A DNA stretch of 64,000 nt, taken from positions 32,503 to 96,502 of the forward strand of contig VYEX01000081.1 in assembly GCA_009842675.1 (NCBI GenBank), given 5' to 3'. The position numbers and the translations under genes are program-made. A model generated the notes under the pieces. That model saw nothing but the letters and a program-made list of their open reading frames with translations. It was not told where the DNA came from and did no database searches. Position 1 is the stretch's first letter. Every line of letters begins with the position of its first letter. This DNA comes from Acidimicrobiia bacterium (lineage in GTDB: Bacteria; Actinomycetota; Acidimicrobiia; Acidimicrobiales; Bin134). Shown in pieces: positions 8,285 to 17,198 of this stretch.

Positions 8285-9138
8285 GCCTCAAGATCACCCC
8301 GCTGGACGCTGTTCTCGGCGCTGAGGTTGACGGATACGATTTCGCCGCAGCACCGGACTCGGAGACAGCTGAAGAGCTGCTGGCCGCCGTGGACGAGCAC
8401 CTGCTCCTTTTGTTCCGCAACCCCGAGCCCCCTACCCCTGCCCAGGTGACCGATTTCTGCGAGTCGTTCGGTCCTCTTCGGCCCACGCTGGCCGACAAGT
8501 CCCGCCTGCCGGGCTTCCCCGGGATCAACCGGGTGTCCAATGTGGACGTCGACGGGGTGGTCGGCACCGGGGGCACCGACGTGGTGACCTTCCACTCCGA
8601 TCTCAGCTTCACCCCGCCGCTCATCGAGTTCCTGTACTTGGACGCGGTGATGCTGCCGTCATCAGGCGGCACCACCAAGTGGTTGAACCTGGTCGCCGCC
8701 TACCAAGACCTCGACGAAGACATCCGAGCCCGTATCGACGATGTAGGCGTGGTCTACCGGCTGCGCGACGGCCTGGACTTCGGCAGCTACTTCAAAGCCA
8801 GCGACGGCGAGTCACTGCTGGCTGACCGCACCTGCATATCCCTGGTGCAGACCAACCCCCGCAACGGCCGCCGCAGTGTGTGGCCCAACACCGGCCCCGA
8901 TTTCGCCGCCGACGTGGAGGGCCACGGCCCCGATGAAGGCACCGCCCTTCTGGCCGAGCTGTTCGCCCACTGCACCCAAGACCGCTACGTCTACGAGCAC
9001 TATTGGACCGTCGGGGAGTCCGTCTTCTGGCTCAACACCCAGACCATGCACCAGCGCGAGGCCTTCCCCCCCGACCAAATCCGTGAACTCCGTCACGTGA
9101 ACATCCTCGGCCACACCGACCCCCGCCAGGCCGCCTAG
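8281..9138 (+). CDS. TauD/TfdA family Fe(II)/2-oxoglutarate dioxygenase
   Basis: This 285-residue protein has the family length and facial triad. VVTFHSDLSF gives the HxD pair. TMHQREAFPPDQIRELRHVN near the C-terminus supplies a distal histidine and the arginine that binds 2-oxoglutarate. It should hydroxylate a small organic substrate in the cytoplasm, with succinate and CO2 as co-products. The substrate (taurine-like, alkyl ether, carnitine-like or other) cannot be read from the sequence. It is translationally coupled to the cupin gene by an ATGA overlap and lies 13 bp before the Rpf-like gene. Confidence 0.85.
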   Translation: MSLKITPLDAVLGAEVDGYDFAAAPDSETAEELLAAVDEHLLLLFRNPEPPTPAQVTDFCESFGPLRPTLADKSRLPGFPGINRVSNVDVDGVVGTGGTDVVTFHSDLSFTPPLIEFLYLDAVMLPSSGGTTKWLNLVAAYQDLDEDIRARIDDVGVVYRLRDGLDFGSYFKASDGESLLADRTCISLVQTNPRNGRRSVWPNTGPDFAADVEGHGPDEGTALLAELFAHCTQDRYVYEHYWTVGESVFWLNTQTMHQREAFPPDQIRELRHVNILGHTDPRQAA

Positions 9139-9151
9139 AAGGAAAAAGACT

Positions 9152-10117
9152 ATGACCACTCGTCAACGCTGGTTCCGCTATGGGACGTTGGCCGTGGCTA
9201 TCGCCCTTGTCTTCGGGTTGGTGGGCTCTTCGGCCGGCGGACAAGCCCCCGATGAGCGGGATGCGAAGATCGCCGAGCTGGAAAAGCTCGTCGCCGACAG
9301 AGACACGCTGATCGCGGCCCAGGAATCGCTGCTCAACGAGTACCGATGCTTGTTCAACGTCGACACCCAGCTGGTTCCCAACGGTTGCCCAGGACCAACC
9401 CAGCCAACGCCCACTCCGACCGCCACACCAACCGCCGTGCCCACGGCCACCCCGACGCCAACCGCGACTGCATCTCCGACACCGACCGCCACTCCCACCC
9501 CGACGCCAACTCCCCTGCCTGACCCGACCATCCCCGCGGGCACCACCGAGGAACAGTGGGAGCAGCTCCGCCAGTGCAACGCCAACGGCAACTACCAGTA
9601 CGCCAACCCCAACGGGATCAACTTTGGCGCCTACGAGTTCAGACGAGTCAGTTGGAACGATTTGGCCCGCCGCCATTACCCCCGCCTCATTGGTGTCGTG
9701 CCCAACGAAGCGGCTCCCGCCGACCAAGACCGCATGGCCTACGCCCTCTACGAAGAGCGGGGGTGGGCACCGTGGCCTAGCTGTAGACCATCGTCCCAGC
9801 CAGGAGACACCACGCCTGCGGACCCGACCTCATTCCCCCCAATACCGGCAGGCACCACCCAGGCCCAGTGGGACCAACTCATCCGGTGCGAGTCTCAGGG
9901 CAACTATCGGGCCTACAGCTCTGTCGGGCCGTTCTTGGGCGCCTTCCAATTCCTCCAAAGCACCTGGGACTGGGTAGGCGGTATCCACTACCCCCGCCTG
10001 GTGGGAGTAGATCCCCGCGACGCAGCCCCCGCCGACCAGCACCGCATGGCCTACGCCCTATACGGGATGCAGGGATGGCGACCGTGGCCCGCCTGCACGG
10101 CGGCTTTCCGCCAGTAG
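9152..10117 (+). CDS. Secreted protein with two Rpf-like transglycosylase domains, the first lacking the catalytic Glu
   Basis: This 321-residue protein has a signal peptide (TLAVAIALVFGLVGSSAGG), a short coiled-coil-prone segment (DAKIAELEKLVADRDTLIAA), a Pro/Thr-rich linker (about residues 87-125) and two tandem resuscitation-promoting-factor/lysozyme-like domains. The second contains WDQLIRCESQGNY, with the family catalytic Glu at residue 247, then GAFQFLQSTW and GWRPWPAC. The first has the same layout (WEQLRQCNANGNY, GAYEFRRVSW, GWAPWPSC), but Asn143 sits where the Glu should be. Each domain has the paired cysteines. It probably cleaves or binds peptidoglycan at the cell surface, with one active and one binding-only domain. 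The DNA of the linker is a low-complexity ACC/CCG repeat. Confidence 0.85.
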   Translation: MTTRQRWFRYGTLAVAIALVFGLVGSSAGGQAPDERDAKIAELEKLVADRDTLIAAQESLLNEYRCLFNVDTQLVPNGCPGPTQPTPTPTATPTAVPTATPTPTATASPTPTATPTPTPTPLPDPTIPAGTTEEQWEQLRQCNANGNYQYANPNGINFGAYEFRRVSWNDLARRHYPRLIGVVPNEAAPADQDRMAYALYEERGWAPWPSCRPSSQPGDTTPADPTSFPPIPAGTTQAQWDQLIRCESQGNYRAYSSVGPFLGAFQFLQSTWDWVGGIHYPRLVGVDPRDAAPADQHRMAYALYGMQGWRPWPACTAAFRQ

Positions 10118-10171
10118 CCACCGGCCGCTAAACACTCCCCTGTTGACTGCGATCAGATTCAGGAGATGGCG

Positions 10172-11119
10172 ATGAGAGGCATGAGAATCGGGGCGATGGC
10201 GGCGGAGGGAACCGGCGATCCGCCGGTTCCGGGGATGAGCGGACCGCCGGGGTTGGCCGAGATAGTGGAAAACGCCCAGCGATTTGAGGCGCTGGGCTTG
10301 GACACGGCTTGGATCGCCAACATTGAGATCGACGCGGTCACCGCATCGGCGGTCGTCGGCACCGCTACCAGCAGCATCGAAATAGCCACCGGCGTGACCC
10401 CCACCCCCATGCGCCACCCCTTTGCCTTGGCTCAGCAGGCCGCCACTGCGCAGGCCGCGTGCGGCGGGCGGTTCACCCTGGGCATCGGCCTCTGCCACCA
10501 GGGGATGGTGGAGAACTTGATGGGCCTGTCCTACGCCCGCCCGGCCCGCCAGATGAAGGAGTACCTGGAGATTGCCGGTCCCATGCTGCGGGGCGAGGGA
10601 ATGAACTACCAGGGCGACATCTACACCACCCGATGGCGGGGTCTGTCGCACGCGCCCCCTACCGACATCATCGTGGCCGCCATGGGGCCCATCATGCTGG
10701 GCCACGCCGGGCGCCTGGCCTCGGGTACCTTCGTGTGGGCCACTGGCCCCAACACGCTGGCCGACTACGTGGTGCCCACCATCGGCGCGGCAGCCGAAGC
10801 CGCCGGCCGTCCCCAGCCCAGGGTTGCTGCCGGGTTCCCGATCTCGGTAGTCGACGACGCCAAGGCTGGCTATGAGGCCGCCGCCCGCACATTCGCCCAC
10901 TACAAGGACATCCCCTCGTATCGGGGCATGCTCGACCGGGAGGGCATGCCCGGCGTGGAGGACTTGGCCATCACCGGCGATGAGGCCGCGGTGACTGCCC
11001 AGCTGGAGCGCGTTCGAGATGCCGGAGTCACCGACTTGGTGGCCTTCATCTACGACACCGACAACCAATCCCGAGCCCGCACCGAAGCGCTGCTGGGAGA
11101 ATTGTCCGGCTCAGCCTGA
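10172..11119 (+). CDS. LLM-class (luciferase-like, F420-type) oxidoreductase
   Basis: The protein has a luciferase-like TIM-barrel with TPTPMRHPFALAQQAATAQAACGGRFTLGIG, the characteristic family segment, and an early IEIDAVTASAVVGTATSSIEIATG strand-turn. In actinobacteria such enzymes usually use reduced coenzyme F420, sometimes FMN, to reduce or mono-oxygenate organic substrates. The start at 10172 is chosen because AGGAG at 10161-10165 directly abuts the ATG at 10166, whereas it is 6 bp from the ATG at 10172. An ATG at 10181 is also possible. The gene is convergent with the next minus-strand gene, with a 9-bp overlap at the stops. Confidence 0.85.
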   Translation: MRGMRIGAMAAEGTGDPPVPGMSGPPGLAEIVENAQRFEALGLDTAWIANIEIDAVTASAVVGTATSSIEIATGVTPTPMRHPFALAQQAATAQAACGGRFTLGIGLCHQGMVENLMGLSYARPARQMKEYLEIAGPMLRGEGMNYQGDIYTTRWRGLSHAPPTDIIVAAMGPIMLGHAGRLASGTFVWATGPNTLADYVVPTIGAAAEAAGRPQPRVAAGFPISVVDDAKAGYEAAARTFAHYKDIPSYRGMLDREGMPGVEDLAITGDEAAVTAQLERVRDAGVTDLVAFIYDTDNQSRARTEALLGELSGSA

Positions 11120-11380
11120 GGCCAGCAGAGCGATATAGGGCTCGGGGTTGCCGATCCAGCGCAGGGCCCGCAACTCTTCGGTGCTGCGACGGCCTGATAG
11201 CACGGCGTGCAGTTCGTCAAGAGGCGCCTCCAGCGTGGCTGCCGGGGGCATCCGGTCGGCCACTCCGACGATCCGGGTCTGGTCGCCAAATCGCAGCACC
11301 AGGCCTCGCAGTCCGACGTCAACGATGCGTCGGCCCAGCTCGGCGGCCAGCTCTTCGAATTCCGGGCTGACTGCGGCCAC
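11111..11380 (-). CDS. Small conserved protein downstream of an amidohydrolase
   Basis: This 89-residue soluble protein starts at a GTG 9 bp after the stop of the amidohydrolase gene, so it is probably the last gene of that operon. The sequence is alpha/beta in character (ELAAELGRRIVDVGLRGLVL, FGDQTRIVGVADRM) and ends in LRALRWIGNPEPYIALLASG. It loosely resembles small sterol-carrier-like accessory domains, but I cannot assign a family. No membrane segment or metal motif is seen. Confidence 0.55.
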   Translation of the reverse strand: MAAVSPEFEELAAELGRRIVDVGLRGLVLRFGDQTRIVGVADRMPPAATLEAPLDELHAVLSGRRSTEELRALRWIGNPEPYIALLASG

Positions 11381-11389
11381 CAGCCGGGC

Positions 11390-12607
11390 TCAGCCCCGCA
11401 GCTCAGCCGCGCTCGGCAGGTCTAGGCCCAGCATCCGAATGGCGTTGTCACGACAGATGGCGTCCACTTCGGCCTGGGTCAGGTGCCCCATCTGCGAGGC
11501 CAGCAGTTTCTTGGAGTGCGGCCAGGTCGAGTCGGAGTGGGGGTAGTCGGTCTCGGTGGTGATGGTCTCCAACCCGATGGCGTCGATGTTGGCCAAACCC
11601 ACCTTGTCGTCGAAAAAGCACACGAACACGTGGTCCCGGTAGTAGGTGGACGGCGGCTCGGGCACCTTGTCGGCCACCCCGCCCCAGGCGGCGTTCTCCT
11701 TCCACACCACGTCCACCCGGTCCAATATGTAGGGCAGCCAGCCCATCTGGCCCTCTGAGTAGGCCACCTTGAGCCCGGGGAACCTAACGAACACGCCCGA
11801 CATCAAAAAGTCCACCAGCGAATAGGTGGCGTTGGAATGCACCAGCGCCGAGCCCACCGCACCGGGGGCGTCGGGCGAGGTTGACACCATCTTCGAAGAC
11901 GAACCGATGTGCATGCACACCACGGTGGCAGTCTCCTCGCACGCGGCGAAGAACGGGTCCCAGTAGCCGGAGTGGATCGACGGCAGGCCCAGATTGGGCG
12001 GGATCTCCGAGAAACACACCGCCCGCACACCCCGCTCGGCGTTGCGCCGAACTTCGGCTGCGGCCAGTTCCACATCCCACAGCGGGATGAGACAAAGCGG
12101 GACCAGCCGGCCTCCGGAGGGGCCGCACCACTCCTCCACCATCCAGTCGTTGTAGGCCTGCACGCACAGCAGGGCCAGGTCCATGTCGGAGGCCTCGGCA
12201 AACGCCTGGCCGCAGAACCGGGGGAACGACGGGAAGCACAGCGAGGCGTCCACATGGCCGATGTCCATGTCGGCCAGCCGGTGCTCCACCTGCCAGGCAC
12301 CGGGCTGCATCTCCTCGAAGGTGATACCCACCATCTGGAGCTCATCGCGAGGGAAGGTCACCGCCGAGTGGGTGCGGACCATCGGATAGTGGAGATCCTC
12401 GTAGTACCAATACGCGGTGGGCCGGCCTGTGCCCTCTGTCCACGAGAACACGCCACCCACATATGAGATCTCGCATGGGGCGGTCACCACCCGGGGGCCG
12501 ATGTCGGCGTAGCGGGAGGGCAGCCGCGACTGCCACACATGAGGCGGCTCGATGACGTGGTCGTCTACCGAGATGATGGGCGGGATCTCGATGGCCGCCG
12601 CACCCAT
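11390..12607 (-). CDS. Amidohydrolase-2 family protein (ACMSD-like TIM barrel)
   Basis: This 405-residue protein has the amidohydrolase-2 pattern: SVDDHVIEPPHVWQSRLP at the N-terminus (metal-site DxH), VCMHIGSSSKMV in the middle (metal His) and TETDYPHSDSTWP near the C-terminus (metal Asp). Relatives are zinc-dependent hydrolases and nonoxidative decarboxylases of aromatic acids. It is clearly paralogous to the 406-residue protein at 15898-17118: both share RRNAERG, LPSIHS, WDP and ETDYPH(S/A)DSTWP. Its ATG overlaps the P450 stop by one base (TAATG), so the two are translationally coupled. The substrate is unknown. Confidence 0.85.
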   Translation of the reverse strand: MGAAAIEIPPIISVDDHVIEPPHVWQSRLPSRYADIGPRVVTAPCEISYVGGVFSWTEGTGRPTAYWYYEDLHYPMVRTHSAVTFPRDELQMVGITFEEMQPGAWQVEHRLADMDIGHVDASLCFPSFPRFCGQAFAEASDMDLALLCVQAYNDWMVEEWCGPSGGRLVPLCLIPLWDVELAAAEVRRNAERGVRAVCFSEIPPNLGLPSIHSGYWDPFFAACEETATVVCMHIGSSSKMVSTSPDAPGAVGSALVHSNATYSLVDFLMSGVFVRFPGLKVAYSEGQMGWLPYILDRVDVVWKENAAWGGVADKVPEPPSTYYRDHVFVCFFDDKVGLANIDAIGLETITTETDYPHSDSTWPHSKKLLASQMGHLTQAEVDAICRDNAIRMLGLDLPSAAELRG

Positions 12608-13842
12608 TACTGCACCGCGATGGGGAACATACCCAGAGCACCGTCGCCCTCGGGCTCGCTGCGGGTGAACTCCGCGTTCAGACCGATCAGTCCTCGGGTG
12701 AATGCTCCGGCCCGGTACTGGGGCTCATAGAAGGGCTCCAACTTCATATCGGGCAGCCGCCGAGTCATCTCTTCGAACATCACTTTCAGCTGCAAGCGGG
12801 CCATCGACGCCCCTAGGCAGAAATGGGTACCGAAGCCGAAGGAGAGATGGTGGCGGGCATCGCGCCGCACATCCAGCTCGTCGGGATTCTCGAAAACCTC
12901 GGGGTCGCGGTTGGCCGAGGCATACATCAACAGCACCTGATCGCCCTCGTTGAGGGTCTTGCCGTGCAGCTCATGGGCGGTGGTCACCGTGCGGCGCATG
13001 TTCAAGATGGGCGACACGTAGCGGATGAACTCCTCCACCGCGGTCTCGCCGATCACCTGGGGCTCGTCAATGAGGATCTGGCGCTGGTCGGGGTTCTCCA
13101 TCAGCGCCAAACAGGTGGTGCCGATCACCGTGCGGGTGGTCTCGGCCCCGCCGTCCAGCACCAGGAGCACCTCGTGCATGATGTCCTCGTCGCTGAGCGG
13201 CTTGCCGTCCAGTTCCTTGTGGCACCACATGGAGATGAGGTCGTCTTGGGGGTCGGCCTTGCGCTTTTGGACCAGCTCGTAGGTGACGCCCATCCAGTCT
13301 TCGATGGCCCGGTCGCCCTGCACAGTGTGGAATGCGGGGCCGCCGCCACCCTGCATGGTGGCCTCCGACCAGTGCATAACTCGGGACCACATCTCGGGGG
13401 GATAGCCCAGCCGCTCGCCGATCATGTAGGCCGGCAGCGGTGCGGCCAGGTCGTAGACCACATCGCACCATCCCCGGGGGGCCACCCGGTCGATCAATTC
13501 GGTGACCACCGCTTTGATCTTGTCTTCTTGCTTGCGAACGGCCCGGGGGGTGAACTCCCGGGCCACCAGCATCCGCTGGCGCTGGTGGTCGGGGTCGTCC
13601 ATGTTGATCATGGAGTCCGACATCTCGATCTTGGGGCGGCTGCCGGAGGCCGAGCTGTACAGGTCGGTGTTCTTCTCCACGGCCAGAACATCAGCGTGGC
13701 GAGAAACGCCCCAGATCTCGTTTTTGGCGTCCCAGTACAACGGGTCGTTCTCCCGCAGCCAGGCATACACCGGGTACGGGTCGCGGGCGTACATGTACCC
13801 GTCCAGCAGATCGACGGTCTGAGTCACCTGAGCAGTCGCCAT
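12607..13842 (-). CDS. Cytochrome P450
   Basis: This 411-residue protein is a typical soluble bacterial class I P450. It has the I-helix segment LVLDGGAETTRTV (231-236 as the oxygen-activation motif), ExxR at Glu271/Arg274 and the heme loop HLSFGFGTHFCLGASMARL with the heme thiolate at Cys342. The start is the ATG at 13842. A longer open frame to 13986 would run into the superoxide dismutase gene and adds nothing family-like. It needs a ferredoxin and reductase; the 3Fe-4S-type ferredoxin and FAD reductase at 41.3-42.7 kb are candidates. It is coupled to the downstream amidohydrolase, suggesting oxidation followed by hydrolysis or decarboxylation of the same compound. Confidence 0.95.
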   Translation of the reverse strand: MATAQVTQTVDLLDGYMYARDPYPVYAWLRENDPLYWDAKNEIWGVSRHADVLAVEKNTDLYSSASGSRPKIEMSDSMINMDDPDHQRQRMLVAREFTPRAVRKQEDKIKAVVTELIDRVAPRGWCDVVYDLAAPLPAYMIGERLGYPPEMWSRVMHWSEATMQGGGGPAFHTVQGDRAIEDWMGVTYELVQKRKADPQDDLISMWCHKELDGKPLSDEDIMHEVLLVLDGGAETTRTVIGTTCLALMENPDQRQILIDEPQVIGETAVEEFIRYVSPILNMRRTVTTAHELHGKTLNEGDQVLLMYASANRDPEVFENPDELDVRRDARHHLSFGFGTHFCLGASMARLQLKVMFEEMTRRLPDMKLEPFYEPQYRAGAFTRGLIGLNAEFTRSEPEGDGALGMFPIAVQ

Positions 13843-13871
13843 AAGCGGCGATGGTAGTGGGCGCGCTTCGT

Positions 13872-14456
13872 TCAGTCGGAAGCGAGGTTCTCGGCGGCAA
13901 ACTCCCAGTTGATCAGGTGGTCCAAGAACGCCTCGACGTAGGCAGCCCGAGCGTTCTGGTAATCGAGGTAGTAGGCGTGCTCCCACACATCGACTACCAG
14001 CAGAGCCCGATGATCTTGCAGCAGGGGCAGATCGGCATTTGCGGTCTGCACGATGTCGAGTCCACTGCCATCGGCCACGAGCCAGGTCCAGCCCGAGCCG
14101 AAAAGCCCCACCGCCGCGTCGGCGAACTGGCGGCGAAACTCATCGGTCGAGCCGAACGACTCCTCGATGGCCGCTCCAACCGGGCCCGACGGAGCGCCGC
14201 CCCCGTCAGGGCTCATCGAGTGCCAGTAGAAGGTGTGGTTCCAAATCTGGGCTGCGTTGTTGAAGATCGCGCCCTCGGCGCCCAAGACCACCTTTTCGAG
14301 CTCGGCCCCCTCCCACTGGGTGCCGGCGGTCAGACGGTTTAGGTTGGCCACATACCCGGCGTGATGGCGCCCATAGTGGTAGCTCATCGTGTCAGCGCTC
14401 ACATACGGTTCGAGCGCGCTCTGGCTGTAGGGAAGGGGGGGAAGCTCAAACGCCAT
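13872..14456 (-). CDS. sodB: Superoxide dismutase, iron-type
   Basis: This 194-residue protein has all metal ligands of Fe/Mn superoxide dismutase: His27 (YHYGRHHAGY), His74 (WNHTFYWHS), Asp156 and His160 (DVWEHAYYLDY). The glutamine at residue 70, just before IWNHTFYW, is in the position typical of iron enzymes, where manganese enzymes use a glutamine later in the chain. It detoxifies superoxide in the cytoplasm and may protect the neighbouring P450 system. It starts inside the end of the amidohydrolase gene (11-bp overlap), so it is coupled to that operon. The final choice between Fe and Mn is by motif only. Confidence 0.9.
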   Translation of the reverse strand: MAFELPPLPYSQSALEPYVSADTMSYHYGRHHAGYVANLNRLTAGTQWEGAELEKVVLGAEGAIFNNAAQIWNHTFYWHSMSPDGGGAPSGPVGAAIEESFGSTDEFRRQFADAAVGLFGSGWTWLVADGSGLDIVQTANADLPLLQDHRALLVVDVWEHAYYLDYQNARAAYVEAFLDHLINWEFAAENLASD

Positions 14457-15855
14457 AACGGGCTATAACGGTACCGGCAAAAAATTCGGGATTGGTAGCC
14501 GTATACATCCGAAACGGATTCTCGAACACAAACGCCCGGAAGTCCTCCTCGGTGATAAGCCCCTCCTCCACTAAGCCATGAGCCTCGTCCATGAGAGATC
14601 CGATATCAGTGACATCCCAGTGGCCGATGTCGGAGGAGAACACCGCATTGAGCTGTACCCCGCAGGGGTTCGCCGGCCCGAAGGCCACATGCACGCCCCG
14701 GTCGTCGGCCTCACATCCGAAGTAGAGCGACGACGCGAACGACTCGGCGATCTCCTCGGGCGAGCTCACTGCGAGCTGGGTCCACTCGTCGGGCTCCTCG
14801 GGAGTGCCCCCGTGGATGGGCATTTCGTGGGCGTAGGCGGCCAGGTCGTCGCCCAGAGTCGCCCGAAAGTTGTCCCCGTAACGCTCGAAGTATCGCCCCA
14901 ATTCGTCGATATCGAGCAGGGCAGGGTCGAAGTTGCGCTGGATGGCTTCCCAGCTGCGCTTCTCCCAGTGCTCGATGACGTCGCACAAGAGCTGGGTTCC
15001 CCACGACACGCCACATTCCAAGAACACGAACGGCAGCTCGGGAATGCGGCGGGTGACCCCGCCCAAGAACAGTGATTTGCACAGCTCGTACATCAGGGCC
15101 TGGAACTGGCCGATGTGATTGGCGGTGTAGCTGGACACGAAGGTGTGTACGCCCGGGCGGAAGGAAAGGCCGCCGTGGAAGGTGGCGGCGAAGCCGAGTT
15201 CAACGCAGCGGCGCCACACCGGGTCGTAGTCGTAGGCCGAGTCCAGCCCATAGCAGTCAAACCAGTGGCGCTGGCCAGGCCATAGCCAGCCAGATCGGGT
15301 CTGTTGGTCGGGCTCGTCAATGGGCCGCATGACTCCTTCGGCAAACACAACTACTTTCAGGCCCAGCGCGGCGCAGTGCTCCAACTCGGCGATGGCCTCA
15401 TCGGGGGTGTGAGCCGGGATAATCCCCGCCATTGCCATGCGTTCGGCGTAGGGGTTGTAGACGTCGGCATAGAACTCGTTGAAGGCCCGGCATAGGCCCA
15501 TGCGGTAGTCGGCGTCTTCCACCGCGCAGCTGGTGAGGGTGTTAGTGGGATACAGCACCGTGTAGTCGATGCCGACTTCCGGCAGCCGCTCGTAGAGCAG
15601 GGCGGGCAGCATGGCCGTGGCCCGGTCGAGCACATTGGCGGTGTGCGTCCCCCACCAGGCCCCCTGCGGCGAGCGGGTCCGGCGGCGCTCTTCGAAGCTG
15701 CGGGCCTTCTGGGAGTTGCGCATCGGAAGGCCCTCCGACAGGTACCGACCGTACAAGTCAGCCCCCAGCACCCGCTCCAGGTGAGGCTGTTGTGCCGCGG
15801 TGATCTCCAGCACATGGCCGTCGGCGTCGATCACCGGGTGGCCGAATCGGCTCAC
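14446..15855 (-). CDS. Amidohydrolase-2 family protein (long variant)
   Basis: This 469-residue protein starts at a GTG. It has the family N-terminus VIDADGHVLEITAAQQPHL, the central histidine-bearing strand ATFHGGLSF and a C-terminal half with HWEKRSWEAIQRNFDP and FSSDIGHWDV. It is longer than, and only distantly related to, the two other amidohydrolases of this cluster. It is expected to be a metal-dependent hydrolase or decarboxylase acting on a ring-derived acid; the substrate is not known. It overlaps the superoxide dismutase start by 11 bp and follows the third amidohydrolase after 42 bp, so the minus-strand block 11.1-17.1 kb is probably one transcriptional unit. Confidence 0.8.
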   Translation of the reverse strand: MSRFGHPVIDADGHVLEITAAQQPHLERVLGADLYGRYLSEGLPMRNSQKARSFEERRRTRSPQGAWWGTHTANVLDRATAMLPALLYERLPEVGIDYTVLYPTNTLTSCAVEDADYRMGLCRAFNEFYADVYNPYAERMAMAGIIPAHTPDEAIAELEHCAALGLKVVVFAEGVMRPIDEPDQQTRSGWLWPGQRHWFDCYGLDSAYDYDPVWRRCVELGFAATFHGGLSFRPGVHTFVSSYTANHIGQFQALMYELCKSLFLGGVTRRIPELPFVFLECGVSWGTQLLCDVIEHWEKRSWEAIQRNFDPALLDIDELGRYFERYGDNFRATLGDDLAAYAHEMPIHGGTPEEPDEWTQLAVSSPEEIAESFASSLYFGCEADDRGVHVAFGPANPCGVQLNAVFSSDIGHWDVTDIGSLMDEAHGLVEEGLITEEDFRAFVFENPFRMYTATNPEFFAGTVIARYGV

Positions 15856-15897
15856 CGCAGTCTCCGCTCTATCCCAGAGGCGAGGTTCTCAATCGGA

Positions 15898-17118
15898 CTA
15901 GGGCAGGCAGTCGTCGGGCAGCGGGTGGCGGAACAGGCGAGCCGCATTTTCGTGGGTGAGCTTGCGGATGACGTCGTCGCTCAAATGCCCCAGCTTCGAC
16001 TCAAGCGTGTCCTGGCATTCGGGCCAGGTGGAGTCGGCGTGGGGATAGTCGGTCTCAACCATGGTGTGGTCGAGGTTCATTGCGATCACCGCGTCGATCG
16101 ACGACGGATCGTTGATGGTGCAGTAGTAGAAGTTGCGCATCAGCACTTCGTGGGGACCGATGTCGGTACCGCCGGGCCACACCCCCCGTCCGTGACCTGA
16201 GATCTCAATTTGGTGCTTGAGCCGGTCGTACATGATGGGCACCCAGCCACAGCCTCCTTCCGACATGGCGATCTTGATGTTGGGATAGCGCACCGGGATG
16301 CCCGACCACACCCAGTCGGCCGCGGCCGCATAGGCGTGCATCTGGAACATGGTGGCCCCCACACCTATGGGCGGTCCGCCAGGATCAGTGGGCATAACGT
16401 GTCCTGATGACGCCACGTGCAGGCAGATCACAGTGTCGGTCTCCTCACACGCCCTCCACACCGGGTCCCACCATTCACTGTGGATGGACGGCAGATCGAT
16501 GTTGTGGGGAATCTCCGGCAGCGTGACGGCCACGAAACCCCGCTCCGCATTGCGGCGGATCTCGGCGGCGGCCAGATCGGCGTCTTTGAGCCACGTGATT
16601 CCCATGGGGATGATGCGCTCGGGATAGGAGCCCCACCACTCCTCATAAATCCAGTCGTTGAACGCCCGGGTCACCGCCAAGCCAAGTTCGGGATCGGAGC
16701 AGTCCGAATACACCCGGCCGCAGAATCCGGTTATCTGGCTGGGAAAGCAGATCGACGCCCAGATGCCGCCCAGGTCCATGTCCTGAATGCGGGCCTTTAT
16801 GTCCCAGGATCCCCGGCGCATGTCGGAGAAGCGGGCCGGCTCTATGGTGAAGTCATTGCGGTCGGCCCGCCCCACCAGGGCGTTCAGGCCCAGCTGGGCG
16901 TAGATCTCACCGTCGAACTCCCAGTGCTGACCGCCGTCTTCGCCTTCGACAACCTTCGGCGCCCGGTCGGCGAACCGAGCAGGCAACCGGCCCTCGAACA
17001 GCCAGGGCGGCTCCACTAGGTGGTCGTCAACCGAGATGAGCGTATAGCGGATGCGCTGGGGCTCGGGGTCGGGAAGCAGCAGATCACTGGGCTTCTCGTG
17101 AATATCGACGATGGTCAT
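15898..17118 (-). CDS. Amidohydrolase-2 family protein (paralogue of the one at 11.4-12.6 kb)
   Basis: This 406-residue protein has the same pattern as its paralogue: SVDDHLVEPPWLFEGRLP, RRNAERGFVAVTLPEIP, VICLHVASSGHV and VETDYPHADSTWPECQ carrying the metal-site Asp. The two probably arose by duplication and may act on successive or alternative substrates. It is the first gene of the minus-strand catabolic block and is preceded by an 80-bp gap after the DUF3499-like gene. No signal peptide is seen, so it should be cytoplasmic. Confidence 0.85.
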   Translation of the reverse strand: MTIVDIHEKPSDLLLPDPEPQRIRYTLISVDDHLVEPPWLFEGRLPARFADRAPKVVEGEDGGQHWEFDGEIYAQLGLNALVGRADRNDFTIEPARFSDMRRGSWDIKARIQDMDLGGIWASICFPSQITGFCGRVYSDCSDPELGLAVTRAFNDWIYEEWWGSYPERIIPMGITWLKDADLAAAEIRRNAERGFVAVTLPEIPHNIDLPSIHSEWWDPVWRACEETDTVICLHVASSGHVMPTDPGGPPIGVGATMFQMHAYAAAADWVWSGIPVRYPNIKIAMSEGGCGWVPIMYDRLKHQIEISGHGRGVWPGGTDIGPHEVLMRNFYYCTINDPSSIDAVIAMNLDHTMVETDYPHADSTWPECQDTLESKLGHLSDDVIRKLTHENAARLFRHPLPDDCLP

Positions 17119-17198
17119 GGCAGAAGCCTACGGTTCGGGGTGCGACCTGCGCTAGAAGCCAGCCCCTCAATCTTGGAATTCGTGCTGGAGGCTTCGGC

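Noticed and set aside
9409..9525. Repetitive ACC/CCG stretch looking like a repeat array
   Set aside because: It encodes the Pro/Thr linker of the Rpf-like protein. The units are irregular and there are no spacers, so it is not a CRISPR array.
13843..13986. Longer N-terminus for the cytochrome P450
   Set aside because: The added 48 codons overlap the 3-prime end of the superoxide dismutase gene and have no P450-like sequence. The ATG at 13842 fits the family.
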